Positions 27,503 through 37,863 of a stretch of DNA of 64,000 nt are shown here, one piece after another (the first letter of the stretch is position 1; each line of letters starts with the position of its first letter). The notes beneath the pieces are model-generated. The model was not told the origin of the DNA. It saw nothing but the letters and a program-made list of their open reading frames with translations, and made no database searches. The stretch is taken from the NCBI RefSeq assembly GCF_000026365.1, contig NC_012995.1:374501-438500 (forward strand), given 5' to 3'. Both the position numbers and the translations under genes were made by a program. This stretch comes from Zygosaccharomyces rouxii (lineage: Eukaryota > Ascomycota > Saccharomycetes > Saccharomycetales > Saccharomycetaceae).

Positions 27503-30500
27503 ATGGTACAAATTAATTTCAAAAGCTGGTTTAAGCCCATAAAAGCTACTGAAAAGGAGAAGAAGGTTACAATAAATCCTTCTTCTATCGCTTCTGTCCC
27601 TCCTGTGGCTCTTGCAGCTACTTCCCTGGCAGCAGCCGAATCTAATGAAACCGAAGGAACTCTCACTACTCCCCAGTCTATTGGCACCAATACTGGTGAT
27701 GGTACTGATGGCAAAAGAATTAATTCAGCTCATGATAAAAATGGATCTGAATATTCTTCTTCAAGCAAAAATAATGCTACCGCAGAAGCTGTCTCTAATT
27801 CTCTTGTTGCTGTTTCCACTGTCACTGGCGCTAAAGTATCAAAGAAAGACCCTGCCTATCCTGGTGTTTATCATGGAACTTCCAGCCATAGAGTTAGTCG
27901 GACTATAAGGAAGTTCTTCAAAAAAGCCTGGTGGAACAAGGAGAAAGGAAATGCGGAAGGAGAAAACGGTGGTTCTGAAACTTCAGTGTCTGACACCACT
28001 TCTTTCTCAAGTGCTTCTGAATGGGAAGATCCATACGGTAACCCTATCCTCAGAAAGAGAGATTACATGCTAATGATCTTAAAAGAAGCCGCTGGTAAGG
28101 AAGGGTTTATTTCCTCCATTGATATCGAAAAACAAATTGGCTTTGCCAATAGGTATCATAAAATTAGAAGATGGAAGAATAAAGATTTTAAGTTTCCTAA
28201 CTCTCATTCCACTGAAGGAGTATACAAGCCATGGGAATTGGTTCCAGGATTTTGCGAAAAGTCTGAAGATCAACCAACTGTTGGAAGGGAATTGACCTGT
28301 GCTTCAAATGGTGTTGTTATATCTTCACAAAAAAGTGAACCACGAATCTCTCTACCTAGAAGTTCTCCTATTGCTGGTTGTAGTACTGAGCTTAGGGAAC
28401 GTGATATTGTTTCTGTTTCATCTAATCCTGTTTTCTCCACCGATATTGTTCCTGTTGAGCCTGTAGCCGCTGTTTCCTCTGTTAAAGGCACCCCAGTAGT
28501 GCCGACAGTCCTTCCTGCTACCGCTGAAAGTACTGCCAGTGATTCTGTCGCCACCGAAGCACCTCTGCTTCCTTCTGATTTCATCTCTAGATTTGCTCCC
28601 ATCCAGCCTGCTGCTCAAGAAGACCTTCAAGAACTTGCTAGAGTTTTTGAAACCAATGAACCCAGATCTATAATTGAAAACGACAGTTCTAGGTTTGCTC
28701 CAAGAAATAGAACTCCTCAACAGAATCTTGAAGATGCCGTCAAGTTATTTGTCTCCTACAATGGTGATGAGACCAAAGTTGATCCTCCACTTCCCCAGGA
28801 TGTAGAATATTCTAGTTTTGGAGAGCAACAGCAAAATCTTTATGACTCTGAAGTTGTGCACGATGATGTTACTGTGGTTTCTCCCAATCTTGACGATGAT
28901 TGTCCACACTCTCTCAGATTCTTCCCCGATGACCCACCACCAGAGAGAATATCTGTGTCTCGCCACAATGATAACGGCGATGTTTCGATCAGCTCTTGTG
29001 TAGAGTTAGGTGCATCTGTGCCTTCTAATGGTGTGAGAAACTATCCTTATTATCATAGCACTAATGGAATTGAAGCTTCAGTATCTTCTCAATCGGCGGT
29101 TATGCTTCCACTAACATTTGAACAATCACCAGTAGAACCAACAACCTTCGTCTTTGACGTAAATATGCAACAGAATATTGAGGCCATCGTTTCTTCCAGG
29201 GACAATTCAATATGTCTACCTCTCGATGACGTTTGTAAAAAGTCGTCTACAATTTCATCTTCTGGTTTTGTATACGATATCAATGTTCATAAAAACATTG
29301 AAGCTATTATTGGATCTGAGCACTTCGAAGAATATGTACCCAAAAGTGCTGACTGGCATGACTACGAAGTCGTCTTGCCTAAGAGAGGTTGCGCTGGTGC
29401 CAATGATATAAAGGAAAAGGGACCTATAATTTCACACTATCCTAGTTTGCAGTCCACTTTAAGTACCGAGGAATTATCGGAAGTGAAATCCCCAGATTAC
29501 TATGACGCCGAGAACGAACCTATTTCAATGGATCCTGATGGAAAGGAACGTCGACGGAGTTTTGAGACGATTATCCATTACAGCCTAAAACCAGTTGCTA
29601 TTGATACTGCATCTCCACAATTCGATGAGGATTTTGATGTGTCGGATCTCAAGATCGATGATGATGAACAAGAGTCACCTTTGTCTAATGTTTGTGCTGA
29701 TACTTTTCTACAAAAGAAAGATTTGGGATCATTGTTTGATGCTGCTGCTAAAATTCAAAACAGTAATCATGTTAATACAGATAATACGGCTGTTCTACCT
29801 ATCCCGGGTCATGCTGTAATTATGAACACTCTACTAGCCGCCGATGTGCCTGCTCAAATTGAGTCAAATAATGTGAGACCTATCATTACTGTCCATGATG
29901 ATGATTTGGAACCATGCGTTCCTCTTTCAGAAGATGATGATGACGAGGATGAGGATGGTGACAGCGTGGCTATCGCGTATCATGAAGGTCGGATTGGTGA
30001 ACCCATTGCAGAATTAAAAAATACGCATTTATCTGCCCCAGTTCAACAATTGGCACCTACACCTAAAAATCAAGCCAATTTTGATAAGTTAGATGTTGAT
30101 CTTTTTTCGAAAGTGGAGAATCTTATGTCTCCACATAATGGAATTGGAGCGTCAATCAACCAGGAAGTTCCAGGACTCGGTGCATATAGAAACAATAACC
30201 ATATTGAGCAGGAGTTGAATTACGATGAAATCATACGCCTTATCTTTAGAGAAGATTCACTTCAGGAAGATGTCTACCATCCCGAAACAGCCACAGAAAT
30301 CGGTGATGATGATTACGATGTTTCAATGTCTACCGAGGAAGAATTCGAAGATGAGGACGAAGATTCTGAGGAGGAGGATGAGGATGAAAGCTCTTGGAAT
30401 TTAACAAGCTCCTTCTGCTCACATAGAGTGCCTTCATTCGTTGATGGATTGTTTGGAGATCTAGAGTATGGATCGGAGCGACCTAATCATATATTGGATG

Positions 30501-31378
30501 CACCTGTAGAGAATGGACTACAACAGGTTTCACGACACGGAGATAATTTTGAAATATCCCCACAAATAGAATTGAAACAGCAATCGCCGATGCCACTTCC
30601 TGTAGAACTAAAGGAAGAGCCGCCAGCACTGATAGTTTCGACAGAGAGGGAATCAGTTGCGACGCATAGTCCATTAGAAAGCCTTTGTTTTGTTCATTGG
30701 CCTATTGTGAAAGAAAACTGGGTAGCCAAAACTTTAGGCGAATACTGTCCGCTGAATTTTAGAAACAACATTAGGTTCAATTATGATAGTTCCGAATTCA
30801 AAATCCGCCAGTACTATATGACGACCAAAGCCATTTTACAAGAACAGTATAATACTCGTCGTAAATTGATTTTTTCACCAAAACCTGGTAAATGGTTAAA
30901 TTTTGAATGGGAAACAGATATTCTGGATGTCGTTGATGATTTCATTCGGATTAATAGAAATCTTTACCCCATGTTTAAAGGACCACGAATTGTTCAACGG
31001 AAACACTTGATTAGACGTTGGAAAAATAGGGAGAGAGATCGTTTGATTGTTCTGGAACAATTGTTAGATTATTGGAGGGAAGATCCAGCGGCTATCGATC
31101 AATTGAAATTGGAAAAACAATCAACACGACCACTTCAGCAACATTCTCCTTCTATCAGCAATGTTGAAGCTCCTGAACGACCACCTTTAAAATTAGTGTT
31201 ATCGAAAATTTTCGAAAGGATGACAATGGATGTTGCACATAAGAGGTTAGGTCGTCCGCCTCGTGATGGCAGTTCTGTAGTTCTTCTGAAGAAGGGACCT
31301 CCTTTAGGAATTGACTACTTTGGTTACAAAAGGGATAAAGCTAGAGAGTGGGTCAATAACATACTATTAAAGTTGTAA
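27503..31378 (+). CDS. unrecognised 1291-residue acidic protein with internal repeats
   Basis: I do not recognise this protein. It starts at a clean ATG (MVQINFKSWFKPIK) and is open for 1291 codons, mostly low-complexity. A basic segment, SRTIRKFFKKAWWNKEK, lies near residues 134-150, and a more ordered block follows at about 178-250. Two kinds of internal repeat occur: a SRFAP...NLE/DLQ unit at residues 362-382 and 396-416, and a FVFDVNMQQNIEAI-type unit at 549-565 and 589-605. RRWKN occurs twice, at about 222 and 1171. A very acidic stretch (EEEFEDEDEDSEEEDEDE) lies near 950-970. The C-terminal 250 residues look folded and conserved-like (FNYDSSEFKIRQYYMTTKA). The mixture suggests a scaffold or regulator with docking motifs at both ends. 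It has no membrane segment or catalytic motif that I can see. Confidence 0.85.
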   Translation: MVQINFKSWFKPIKATEKEKKVTINPSSIASVPPVALAATSLAAAESNETEGTLTTPQSIGTNTGDGTDGKRINSAHDKNGSEYSSSSKNNATAEAVSNSLVAVSTVTGAKVSKKDPAYPGVYHGTSSHRVSRTIRKFFKKAWWNKEKGNAEGENGGSETSVSDTTSFSSASEWEDPYGNPILRKRDYMLMILKEAAGKEGFISSIDIEKQIGFANRYHKIRRWKNKDFKFPNSHSTEGVYKPWELVPGFCEKSEDQPTVGRELTCASNGVVISSQKSEPRISLPRSSPIAGCSTELRERDIVSVSSNPVFSTDIVPVEPVAAVSSVKGTPVVPTVLPATAESTASDSVATEAPLLPSDFISRFAPIQPAAQEDLQELARVFETNEPRSIIENDSSRFAPRNRTPQQNLEDAVKLFVSYNGDETKVDPPLPQDVEYSSFGEQQQNLYDSEVVHDDVTVVSPNLDDDCPHSLRFFPDDPPPERISVSRHNDNGDVSISSCVELGASVPSNGVRNYPYYHSTNGIEASVSSQSAVMLPLTFEQSPVEPTTFVFDVNMQQNIEAIVSSRDNSICLPLDDVCKKSSTISSSGFVYDINVHKNIEAIIGSEHFEEYVPKSADWHDYEVVLPKRGCAGANDIKEKGPIISHYPSLQSTLSTEELSEVKSPDYYDAENEPISMDPDGKERRRSFETIIHYSLKPVAIDTASPQFDEDFDVSDLKIDDDEQESPLSNVCADTFLQKKDLGSLFDAAAKIQNSNHVNTDNTAVLPIPGHAVIMNTLLAADVPAQIESNNVRPIITVHDDDLEPCVPLSEDDDDEDEDGDSVAIAYHEGRIGEPIAELKNTHLSAPVQQLAPTPKNQANFDKLDVDLFSKVENLMSPHNGIGASINQEVPGLGAYRNNNHIEQELNYDEIIRLIFREDSLQEDVYHPETATEIGDDDYDVSMSTEEEFEDEDEDSEEEDEDESSWNLTSSFCSHRVPSFVDGLFGDLEYGSERPNHILDAPVENGLQQVSRHGDNFEISPQIELKQQSPMPLPVELKEEPPALIVSTERESVATHSPLESLCFVHWPIVKENWVAKTLGEYCPLNFRNNIRFNYDSSEFKIRQYYMTTKAILQEQYNTRRKLIFSPKPGKWLNFEWETDILDVVDDFIRINRNLYPMFKGPRIVQRKHLIRRWKNRERDRLIVLEQLLDYWREDPAAIDQLKLEKQSTRPLQQHSPSISNVEAPERPPLKLVLSKIFERMTMDVAHKRLGRPPRDGSSVVLLKKGPPLGIDYFGYKRDKAREWVNNILLKL

Positions 31379-31898
31379 CAGCAAAAGTTTTTCAATGTTA
31401 CCTTGTATTTCGATGCCGGCAGAAGTACGTGGTGTATTGCAAGACGGATGTTGATACAACATCGATTAGTTTTTTTTTTTTTCTCTTTCTCGGATGCAAA
31501 ACCTTTTCAACTAATAGTATCATTATTATGTACTTTGTAAACTTTTTCTCATTAGATGATCCTTTGTGATCTCATTTCAAAATAGCCGCTGAGCTTCTTA
31601 ATCAATTGATCCCCCGCAAAGTTTGGCCGCATTGTTCAGCTGCAGAGCACAAGTGAATGTAAAGCACACTATGTAAAAACGGGGGGGGATAAGAGTTGTA
31701 AACGGCAACGGCCGTTCCAAGACATCTATCCAATGTTGTCACATGGTATTATTGGTAATCAACGGATTATAGACGCAAATTAGCGAAATGAAAAAGATAT
31801 ATAAAGGGAACCCTCGAGCAGCCCACATAACACTCGATGGCCCTCCTCATGAAAGATCATCAAGGAGAACTTCGAAAGTAAAGTATACTGAGATAATC
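31379..31898. other. intergenic upstream of the aldo-keto reductase
   Basis: The 520 bp hold T tracts, an eight-G run at 31681-31688 and the partly palindromic AACGGCCGTT at about 31705. An in-frame ATG at 31788 would add 37 residues to the reductase, but these have no place in the family. No other gene is visible. Confidence 0.5.
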
Positions 31899-32927
31899 AT
31901 GTCAATTGCTCAGCAGGTTCGTTTTGGTAACACCGGTCTAAAGATTTCACCCATTGTGGTTGGATGCATGTCATTCGGATCCAAAGAATGGGCCGATTGG
32001 CTCATTGAAGATAAGGAAGAGGTCTTTAAGATTCTAAAGCGTGCCTACGACCGTGGATTAAGAACTTATGATACCGCTGATGTTTATTCCAATGGGTTGA
32101 GTGAACGTATTTTGGGTGAATTCTTGCGCCATTACAACATTAACAGGGAAACTGTTGTTATTTTAACCAAGGTGTTTTTCCCTACTGATGAAAGCATTCA
32201 TGTGACAAGCAAGTTTGATTTTAGTGAGCAGGAATTGCTTACACTCACCAATCAAAGAGGTTTGTCCCGTAAGCACATCTTGGCTGGTGTCAAGGCTTCC
32301 ATTGAGAGGTTAGGTACGTATATCGATGTTTTACAAATTCACAGATTAGACCATGAAACTCCAATGGAAGAGATTATGAGAGCCTTAAACGATGTTGTCA
32401 CCCAGGGCGATGTTCGTTACATTGGTGCCTCTTCCATGTTGGCCACTGAATTCGCCGAATTGAACTTTATCGCTGAGCGTCACGATTGGTTTAAGTTTGT
32501 CAGTTCACAATCCTATTACAGTTTATTGTACAGAGAGGATGAACGTGAATTGATTCCATTTGCTAAACGTCACGGTATCGCATTAATCCCATGGTCACCA
32601 TTGTCTGGTGGTGCTTTAACAAGACCATTGGGCGGAACATCTAATCGGTCCCAGACTGATAACTTTAAGGGCATCCTTGGTGTAGACAATCTAAAAGATA
32701 ACGAAAAGGAGATTGTCAATCGTTTGGAAAAGGTCGCCAATGAAAAGGGTCAATCCATGGCTGCAGTGGCTACAGCCTGGGTACTACACAAGGGTTGCAA
32801 CCCAATTATTGGTTTTAACTCTATAAAACGTGTTGATCAAGCATTGGATGCATTGGAAGTGAAACTCTCTGAACAAGAGATTAGCTATTTGGAAGAGCCT
32901 TACCTACCTCGTAATCTGGTTATGTAG
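31899..32927 (+). CDS. aldo-keto reductase, putative aryl-alcohol dehydrogenase (YPL088W type)
   Basis: NADPH-dependent reductase of the AKR superfamily. From ATG 31899 it has 342 residues, the same as S. cerevisiae YPL088W, and opens with the family start QQVRFGNTGLKISPIVVGCM. An upstream in-frame ATG (31788) would add 37 residues and is disfavoured. The catalytic tetrad is readable: Asp and Tyr in YDTADVYSNGLSE, Lys in ILTKVFFPTD and His in VLQIHRLDHETPMEE. The cofactor-binding end has IPWSPLSGGALTRPL and GFNSIKRVDQALDAL. YPL088W is not a neighbour of HAA1 in S. cerevisiae, so this is an insertion here, at the right-hand inversion junction. The natural substrate is unknown. Confidence 0.85.
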   Translation: MSIAQQVRFGNTGLKISPIVVGCMSFGSKEWADWLIEDKEEVFKILKRAYDRGLRTYDTADVYSNGLSERILGEFLRHYNINRETVVILTKVFFPTDESIHVTSKFDFSEQELLTLTNQRGLSRKHILAGVKASIERLGTYIDVLQIHRLDHETPMEEIMRALNDVVTQGDVRYIGASSMLATEFAELNFIAERHDWFKFVSSQSYYSLLYREDERELIPFAKRHGIALIPWSPLSGGALTRPLGGTSNRSQTDNFKGILGVDNLKDNEKEIVNRLEKVANEKGQSMAAVATAWVLHKGCNPIIGFNSIKRVDQALDALEVKLSEQEISYLEEPYLPRNLVM

Positions 32928-33893
32928 AGTGTATAGTGTAAAGGTATGATAACTGGAGATTGTGTAAGGTGATCTCCATGATTTACGCTGCGTCTATAAT
33001 TAGGAGTCCGAGAAAAAAGAAAAGCCGGTTCATTCTTCGTATAGAATGCACGTTCCTCCGTTCGATTCTCTCTGTGCGACTTTCGCCATTGTTATTGTTG
33101 TTGTAGCCATAATAGTAGTATAAACACTACAATAACCGTCTGACGAAATTGCAAAATCATATCTATTGCTTTCTAAGTGATCCAGTAGCAAAGAGTTCGG
33201 TAAAGCAAGTCGAGAGCAAGCATTGCAGCATTTTAGTGGCAATACCGTACAGTATGTACCAGTAGTTTAACTTGCAAGTCCTACTTTTCAACCCATCAAA
33301 CATGCCTTACGATGGCCGTCGGATAGTGAGGCGAGCCCAAATTTGGTACCAACATTGCAGACGCAGAAGTGCCCTACATATCTACGTACCTACATACATT
33401 TCAGATGGTAATAGTGTAAAACTTGCTTTTCTACAAACTTAGCTAGTCTTCTTAATTTTCTCTTCAGTACACACCTTAAAATACTAACAATCGTTTCCGT
33501 TGTCTCGTTATTGGTCATTATCATAAGTTCGCAGCGTCTCAAGAACTTCGGGAGTCGGTTTAGCACTGAGAAGCAAAAAAGGTAAGAGCAGGATACATCA
33601 GAAACAAAAAGACAAGGCGAGAAAATTGGCATAAGACAGTTACATACACCTTACATGGACATTGTTTAGAACGAAGTCGACTTGTGCTAGTCATAACAGA
33701 ATAGAAGAAGAACAGAAATCGCTTTAGTTAGTTCAAGAGAGTCCGTCTTGTGTGACGTCTTACTGTTCAGTTGCACTACGTACTCACTATTATCACACAT
33801 TTGAAATTTTACACTTATAAACGAAACAGAAGACAACAGTTCTGGAAGATAGGAAGAAGAAGAAGGGAAAGTGGTTGGAAAAATAACTTGGAG
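32928..33893. other. long 5' region of HAA1
   Basis: Nearly 1 kb without a supported gene. Short frames on the minus strand (33030-33242, 33390-33632, 33687-33977) have no family resemblance. A tRNA B-box-like GTTCGATTC near 33060 lacks a matching T-stem and A box. The length suggests a complex promoter or a long leader for HAA1. Confidence 0.5.
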
Positions 33894-36050
33894 ATGGTTT
33901 TGATAAATGGCGTTAAATACGCCTGTGAGAGATGTATAAGAGGACATAGGGTCACAACATGTAATCATACGGATCAACCACTAATGATGATTAAACCTAA
34001 AGGCAGACCGTCGACGACTTGTGACCACTGTAAGGAACTGAGAAAGAATAAAAATGCGAATCCATCAGGTATGTGTACTTGTGGTAGATTAGAGAAGAAG
34101 AGGTTAGCTCAAAAGGCTAAGGAAGAGGCAAGGGCAAAGGCCAAGGAGGAGAAGAAATTACATGAATGTCGTTGTGGCAGCGATGAACCTTGTAAATGTC
34201 ATTCTAATAGACGTAGTAGAACCAGTCATACTAGGAAATTGAAGAACACTAATGTTGGTGGTTCGAGACCCTCGTCTCAACATCTGGATTCAGCAAGTAT
34301 TGGTGGCATGGGCCATGTGATGTCGCCGGTGTCTATGGATTCAAACTCGAGTATTCAGAATGGGAGTGCTGGTACTAGTAATATTAATATCAGTGGTATT
34401 GGTAAAGCTGAACCCTCATCATTATTCCCATCGGGGTTTTTGGATACAGGGGAATCTAATGGTAAAATTTCCAAAGACTATCACCAGGTACCTTCACTTG
34501 CATCAATTTCATCGTTACATTCCGGTCAATCGCCGTCGTTTGATCAAAAGTTAGGGTTACCACAGTCGCCTCTGTTAAATGGTTTGAGTAGAAATAGTGG
34601 GGGAAATTTTTTCAATTGGGCTGATGATGTTGGATCTCTTTATCCTGCAAAATCGGATTCCGGTGTTAATCTATTGGAAAATGACAAGCCAAATTCGAAT
34701 GTAAGCGGAAACACAAATACGAGCAGTATGAATAATTTTCCAGGTGATTTAGGGGTTGGAATTTACTTTGGTGTCAATAACGGCAGCACGAATGGAAATG
34801 AGAATGGTAATGGCGATGGTAATGATAATGTTAATGGGAGTAAGAGTATGAATACAAATCTTAAAATGAAAAATCCAAATGCTAAAGTACCGTTTGATGA
34901 GTATGGTGTTCCACCAGAGATTAATACAAATCAAAGCAATGATCCAAGTGGCAACAATATGAGCGCGCCTTTAAATGATTGGAATACTGATAAAAGTCCG
35001 GATGTTGGTAATATGACGAATTTTGCTCAGAATAATGGATTACTTGATATTTTCATGGATTCTACAACGGTTGCGGCACTTTCCAAGGATTCTTTGATGG
35101 GACAACAGGATAATTTCGATTTCTTAAACGAAAACAATAGAACTCAGGGGAAGATCAATTCCAATATTAATCCTAGTTACAGCCATAATGGTACTAACAA
35201 TCATAACGACATTAATAAAACTAATGGTAATTTCATCAACAATGGTAATGCTAACCATAATCAATACAGGAATAGAATATGGGCAAGTCCATTCGGAACC
35301 GATAGATCTGATACTGTAAGTGTTGATGGTGAAAGTATGAGAAGCGTAGAAGGTGCCTCCTTAGCACCGAGTTTTATGGATACTCCTGAAAGAGCTTCAA
35401 GTTTACACAGTGCTCATTCAGTACTGTACCAGCAACCACATCCACATAATCAAGCGCAGAAACAAATCAAAAGAACCACAAGTGCGAATAGAGGTTATAG
35501 GTCTCAGCCCTCTGGTAGACCAGCAGTTCCTATTACAATTAATCCTTCAATGGTTAGTAGTATCGACGATACAATCAGCGTTACGTCTTTACAAAGTCCA
35601 GCAAGCTCGCTTATCGATAATAATGGATTTTCTACATCTTTAGGCAATAGCGGTGATTTTGGAACTTCAAATCCTTTATTTGAAAGGTCGAAATCACCTC
35701 AATTAGGGCTTGAAGAACTCACCAACACAACGATTCCCACAACACCTCAATTTTCCAAACAGCGATCGAATGTTATTCCTTCAACAAATTCAAAATTCGA
35801 GTTAGATCGATTGCTTGGATTGGATACCGGTAATACAAGTGGGTTACCGGATAATTCTGCAATTTCAGAGAGTAATAACAATGATAATTTAGTTTTCCAA
35901 AATGATACAGCAACACTCTCTAGTCCTGCGGATAAAGGTGTGTTCGAGGAAGCATCACTAATGAATGGCAATCAAACGACTTCGCCGCCAAGTCAATTAT
36001 TCACTGAAAAGGGGTTTGCAGATTTAGATAATTTCATGTCAACCCTTTGA
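33894..36050 (+). CDS. HAA1: copper-fist transcription factor Haa1 (weak-acid response)
   Basis: Activates genes for tolerance to acetic and other weak acids in S. cerevisiae. 718 residues from ATG 33894 (S. cerevisiae 694); the open frame starts 41 codons earlier, but the family always begins MVxINGxKYACERC. The copper-fist domain has zinc ligands Cys11, Cys14, Cys23 and His25, the minor-groove KGRP at 36-39 and a basic AKEEARAKAKEEKK run. A second Cys cluster (HECRCGSDEPCKCH) follows near residue 95. The remainder is Asn/Ser/Gly-rich, with many AAT/AAC repeats in the middle, and is presumably the activation region. Equivalent to YPR008W. Its neighbour SUT1 is the single counterpart of YPR009W (SUT2) and YGL162W. 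Confidence 0.93.
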   Translation: MVLINGVKYACERCIRGHRVTTCNHTDQPLMMIKPKGRPSTTCDHCKELRKNKNANPSGMCTCGRLEKKRLAQKAKEEARAKAKEEKKLHECRCGSDEPCKCHSNRRSRTSHTRKLKNTNVGGSRPSSQHLDSASIGGMGHVMSPVSMDSNSSIQNGSAGTSNINISGIGKAEPSSLFPSGFLDTGESNGKISKDYHQVPSLASISSLHSGQSPSFDQKLGLPQSPLLNGLSRNSGGNFFNWADDVGSLYPAKSDSGVNLLENDKPNSNVSGNTNTSSMNNFPGDLGVGIYFGVNNGSTNGNENGNGDGNDNVNGSKSMNTNLKMKNPNAKVPFDEYGVPPEINTNQSNDPSGNNMSAPLNDWNTDKSPDVGNMTNFAQNNGLLDIFMDSTTVAALSKDSLMGQQDNFDFLNENNRTQGKINSNINPSYSHNGTNNHNDINKTNGNFINNGNANHNQYRNRIWASPFGTDRSDTVSVDGESMRSVEGASLAPSFMDTPERASSLHSAHSVLYQQPHPHNQAQKQIKRTTSANRGYRSQPSGRPAVPITINPSMVSSIDDTISVTSLQSPASSLIDNNGFSTSLGNSGDFGTSNPLFERSKSPQLGLEELTNTTIPTTPQFSKQRSNVIPSTNSKFELDRLLGLDTGNTSGLPDNSAISESNNNDNLVFQNDTATLSSPADKGVFEEASLMNGNQTTSPPSQLFTEKGFADLDNFMSTL

Positions 36051-36542
36051 ATCTGTGATTTTTTTCCCAAGAAGTATGGGATGTGAAGAACTACTCTTAC
36101 TTACCAACGAAGACAATAATGAGATATTTTAAAAGACATAAAGTAAATTAAAATAAAAAAAATAAAAATAAAAATCTGGCGCTTTTACATAGGAAGTTGA
36201 GACATTGTGCATTTTTATTCCAAGGGTTGTTTTCTTTTACTTTATTCTACGTATATGTTAATGTTCAGGAGTTACGAATTAATACAGCAAATGGGGTCTC
36301 CAGTTAGTATCTTCGTCTAAAAAAAAAAAAAAAATGATGATAATGATAACCAGACTTTTTTATGAGTCCCTCAAACAATTTCCCGTTAACCATCTAATTT
36401 TTAGTTGTTAATGCCAGTGCGGTTATGTAGTTCCCTTTGTCTTTTTTTTAAGGAACCGAATACAAGGTTGGTAACGACAAGCACTATCTAATATTGAAAT
36501 TTATACGATGAGACATTCCATTTAATAAGTTATCAGTTTTAA
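36051..36542. other. convergent 3' interval, HAA1-YRB30
   Basis: The 492 bp hold the two 3' ends. They are AT-rich with A and T tracts (for example an A run at about 36320-36333) typical of yeast transcription termination. No gene is seen. Confidence 0.5.
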
Positions 36543-37754
36543 TTATAATTTAATCTTTTCCATATTCTTTGTGACTACCTTAACATCTGCATTTTGTTCT
36601 CTGATTGAATTTGGATTTTCATCGTTCAAATATGTGGAAAGCCTTTCATCAGTAACTTCTAAAATACTTTTCTTATCAGTTTCTTGTAGGGATGCTAGTC
36701 GTATAACGTATTCTAAAAGTGTAATTGAACTTGAAGCTTCAATTTTTTCTTGGTCCTCGTCCTCGTCTTGAGATTCCTCTTCTTCTTCAGATTCTTCGCC
36801 ATCCGTCTCTGTCTCCTCATAACCGCCTAGTGCGAGCCATATGACGTCTTCTGTTGAAGAATTCTCATGATGATGCCTTCCTTGAATGTTTTTATCAATT
36901 TTCAATACAAGAACAGGAGCATCTTGTTCTTCCAATTTCAATAAGTTACCAGAAACGCTAAAGAATAATTTGGTTATTTGGCAAAGATCTATCGTCATAG
37001 ATTGCGGTTTTTCACCGTCCTCCACATTATGGTATCTTTCATCATCGAAACTTTGATCGATCTTAAGCTCATATTTGAATTCCTTTTCATTTTTTATCAC
37101 TTGCACAAATGCTCTCTTCATATCTTCTTTCCAAGTAACTCTATTAAATTTATCCTTATCCACTTGATAAAAAACGGAGAAAACAGTTACTTGGAATTTA
37201 GGACCTACTTTTCCGTATCCCTTGGAGTTATTAACATTTATATGATTAGATGCCTGCAGTAAAAGACCTGGTGAAATTTGCTGTGGTAATACAGAACTTA
37301 TCGTAGCACCTGAAGTTGTCAAAGAAAGGTTGAGATATGGTGTAACTCCCTCGATTCTTTGTAAAAGATCTTTGATGTATTTCTCAACGGCATTAATAGC
37401 ATCCTTTTGAGCCTTGGGACTTTTGCTTGATTCTACCAACGTTGTCAACTCTTGCATATTTTCATCGAATCTATCCAATTCATCCTTAAGGTCCTTTGTT
37501 AATTTTAAAGTAGATTCTAAGTTTGTATTACCTCTAGCTGCCACTAATTTAATCAAATCAATAGCCGATGATACTATATCAACACGATTTTGTAATTGAG
37601 TCTTCAACTTGTCAATTCTTCTAGCATCATCTTTTGGTATCTGCGTAACAAAGGTCGTGATGGTTTTCAAAGCATAGGTAGATGCAATAGATATACCTGA
37701 TTTAATGGCAAATGTGACAGCTTGAGAACCCGCCTTAGATAATAATTCATCCAT
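36543..37754 (-). CDS. YRB30: Ran-GTP-binding protein Yrb30
   Basis: Binds Ran (Gsp1) in its GTP form and inhibits GTPase activation in S. cerevisiae. 403 residues from ATG 37754 (S. cerevisiae 440); the open frame upstream starts with TTG. The conserved N-terminus MDELLSKAGSQAVTFAIKSG and DDARRIDKLKTQLQNRVDIV identify the family (DUF3684-like region not further assigned). An acidic stretch, EETETDGEESEEEEESQDED, lies near residue 325. Tandem with RAD54, the same pair and order as YGL164C-YGL163C. Confidence 0.9.
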   Translation of the reverse strand: MDELLSKAGSQAVTFAIKSGISIASTYALKTITTFVTQIPKDDARRIDKLKTQLQNRVDIVSSAIDLIKLVAARGNTNLESTLKLTKDLKDELDRFDENMQELTTLVESSKSPKAQKDAINAVEKYIKDLLQRIEGVTPYLNLSLTTSGATISSVLPQQISPGLLLQASNHINVNNSKGYGKVGPKFQVTVFSVFYQVDKDKFNRVTWKEDMKRAFVQVIKNEKEFKYELKIDQSFDDERYHNVEDGEKPQSMTIDLCQITKLFFSVSGNLLKLEEQDAPVLVLKIDKNIQGRHHHENSSTEDVIWLALGGYEETETDGEESEEEEESQDEDEDQEKIEASSSITLLEYVIRLASLQETDKKSILEVTDERLSTYLNDENPNSIREQNADVKVVTKNMEKIKL

Positions 37755-37863
37755 CGTGGCCTGTTTAAGGGGTTCGCAAGTTAAGTTTATTTTGAATGCA
37801 AACAACAATTCTTTCCCGATCTATAAAATTTATGTGAAGTCATTAATTAGTATTTAAGACATT

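Noticed and set aside
31788..31898. 37-residue N-terminal extension of the aldo-keto reductase
   Set aside because: The family starts at the ATG at 31899, giving exactly the length of S. cerevisiae YPL088W; the extension has no family counterpart.
33045..33080. Second B-box-like GTTCGATTC
   Set aside because: Same reasons: no T-stem pairing and no tRNA fold around it.
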